Source: Acholeplasmataceae bacterium UBA6190 (GTDB taxonomy: Bacteria; Bacillota_I; Bacilli_A; Acholeplasmatales; Acholeplasmataceae). Taken from it: a DNA stretch of 23,224 nt. Positions 22,599 to 23,224 of this stretch are shown here, piece after piece; the stretch's first letter is position 1; each line of letters opens with the position of its first letter. The position numbers and the translations under genes were made by a program. The notes under the pieces were generated by a model, which worked only from the letters and a program-made list of their open reading frames with translations, made no database searches and was not told the DNA's origin. The DNA is taken from NCBI GenBank assembly GCA_002422045.1, contig DITG01000068.1:22606-45829 (forward strand). The letters run 5' to 3'.

Positions 22599-23224
22599 GG
22601 ATTCACCTCCGATACACGAGCACTCATTGGCTCTACCAAGAGATTTACCGTTGTGTATGGTGTTCTGTTATAGTTGATCGTCACAAGTTTTCCATTGGAG
22701 TAGATAACTTCAACCACGCCTTCTTCAACATATCGATGAGCAATCATGTGAGCACCACTGACTGCACTTAAAATGTGATCAATTTTGCTCGATGTCTCGA
22801 TCATCTGATCTTTCCATAACGCATATTCTGTGGTAAATAAATACTCATAATGGGTATATCTAAGTTCATGACCTTCAGCAGCTGTGATGATGAAACTTGG
22901 ACGCATGCCATATTCGATCAATTTCAGAGTCATGATGTCTAGGTTGCTTGCATAGTTCAGATGTGAACTGAACAGTTCAACATGTCCTGCGAGCACCATG
23001 GATACAAAGGGAATTGAATCTGTCATATAAGCATACATGTTGGATTGATGATACATCTGGAAATATCTGTCGATATAGGGTAGTGCATAGGCTGAAGGAC
23101 GTGCAAGACCCAAATGATACGCAGAAAGCGCTTCGAGTTCAAGTATCACTTCTTCGATCATCTGTTCTCTATACACTGTGCGGTTACCACTTTGATAACT
23201 GAAACTCAACTCACCTACCGCTGA
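22595..23224 (-). CDS. DUF5696-like protein, C-terminal part (5' end outside window)
   Basis: This is the last 209 residues of a protein whose frame stays open to the window edge (it reads SAVGELSFSYQSGN at the start of the visible part); the TTG at 23209 is in frame but need not be the start. The C-terminal pattern resembles DUF5696 proteins, which sit with CUT1 sugar permeases in Firmicutes and look like glycoside-hydrolase-related TIM barrels: ITAAEGHELRYTHYEYLFTTEY, then ALWKDQMIETSSKIDHIL, and EEGVVEVIYSNGKLVTINYN near the end. The identification is from remembered family pattern plus context. The role is probably glycan processing or recognition linked to the transporter. Confidence 0.62.
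   Translation of the reverse strand, partial: SAVGELSFSYQSGNRTVYREQMIEEVILELEALSAYHLGLARPSAYALPYIDRYFQMYHQSNMYAYMTDSIPFVSMVLAGHVELFSSHLNYASNLDIMTLKLIEYGMRPSFIITAAEGHELRYTHYEYLFTTEYALWKDQMIETSSKIDHILSAVSGAHMIAHRYVEEGVVEVIYSNGKLVTINYNRTPYTTVNLLVEPMSARVSEVNP

Noticed and set aside
1..23224. CRISPR array, transposon, prophage, tRNA or rRNA
   Set aside because: No regularly spaced repeats, transposase or integrase motifs, or RNA gene sequences were seen on either strand.

Overview
The window looks like chromosomal DNA of a low-GC Gram-positive or deep Mollicutes-related bacterium (Acholeplasma/Izemoplasma-like). This rests on AT-rich DNA, strong AGGAGG-type ribosome binding sites, sigma-A promoters with 17-bp spacers, many lipoprotein signal peptides and MsmX-type sugar permeases. 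TGA is used as a stop (hisB, hisZ), so the Mycoplasma code is excluded. The taxon is an inference. No rRNA, tRNA, CRISPR, insertion sequence or phage gene was seen.

Region 1 (1-4800, minus strand) is the front of a histidine biosynthesis operon, hisZ-hisG-hisD-hisC-hisB-hisH, with overlaps or very short gaps; hisH runs off the left edge. The leader between the promoter (4751-4779) and hisZ encodes an unannotated 22-residue peptide containing the run HLHHHHH, followed by mutually exclusive hairpins and an intrinsic terminator. This is the layout of a ribosome-mediated his attenuator, where a T-box would be more usual in Firmicutes. It is the most striking discovery of the window.

Region 2 (4800-8040, plus strand) holds a LemA/TPM membrane-protein pair and a membrane PAS-GGDEF protein. 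Region 3 (8040-12530) holds a MacB-like ABC exporter (minus), an FMN reductase whose promoter spacer is a perfect palindrome (plus), a ferric-reductase-like membrane cytochrome with a cytochrome-b5-like lipoprotein (minus), and a small ferredoxin (plus). Together these form a compact redox neighbourhood.

Region 4 (12530-16560) has a DEAD-box RNA helicase whose 5' leader contains a terminator and a competing antiterminator, a divergent rhomboid protease, and a GAF-GGDEF protein. The 15-bp palindrome TTAAGAwTwTCTTAA occurs upstream of both GGDEF genes, which suggests a common regulator.

Region 5 (16560-23224, minus strand) is a glycan-uptake operon: the C-terminal part of a DUF5696-like protein, two MalF/MalG-type permeases, and a 1336-residue lipoprotein built from Ig-like and carbohydrate-binding-like modules. 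The two permeases would need an ATPase and probably a binding protein encoded elsewhere. Most transcription units end in clear intrinsic terminators, several of them shared between convergent genes.
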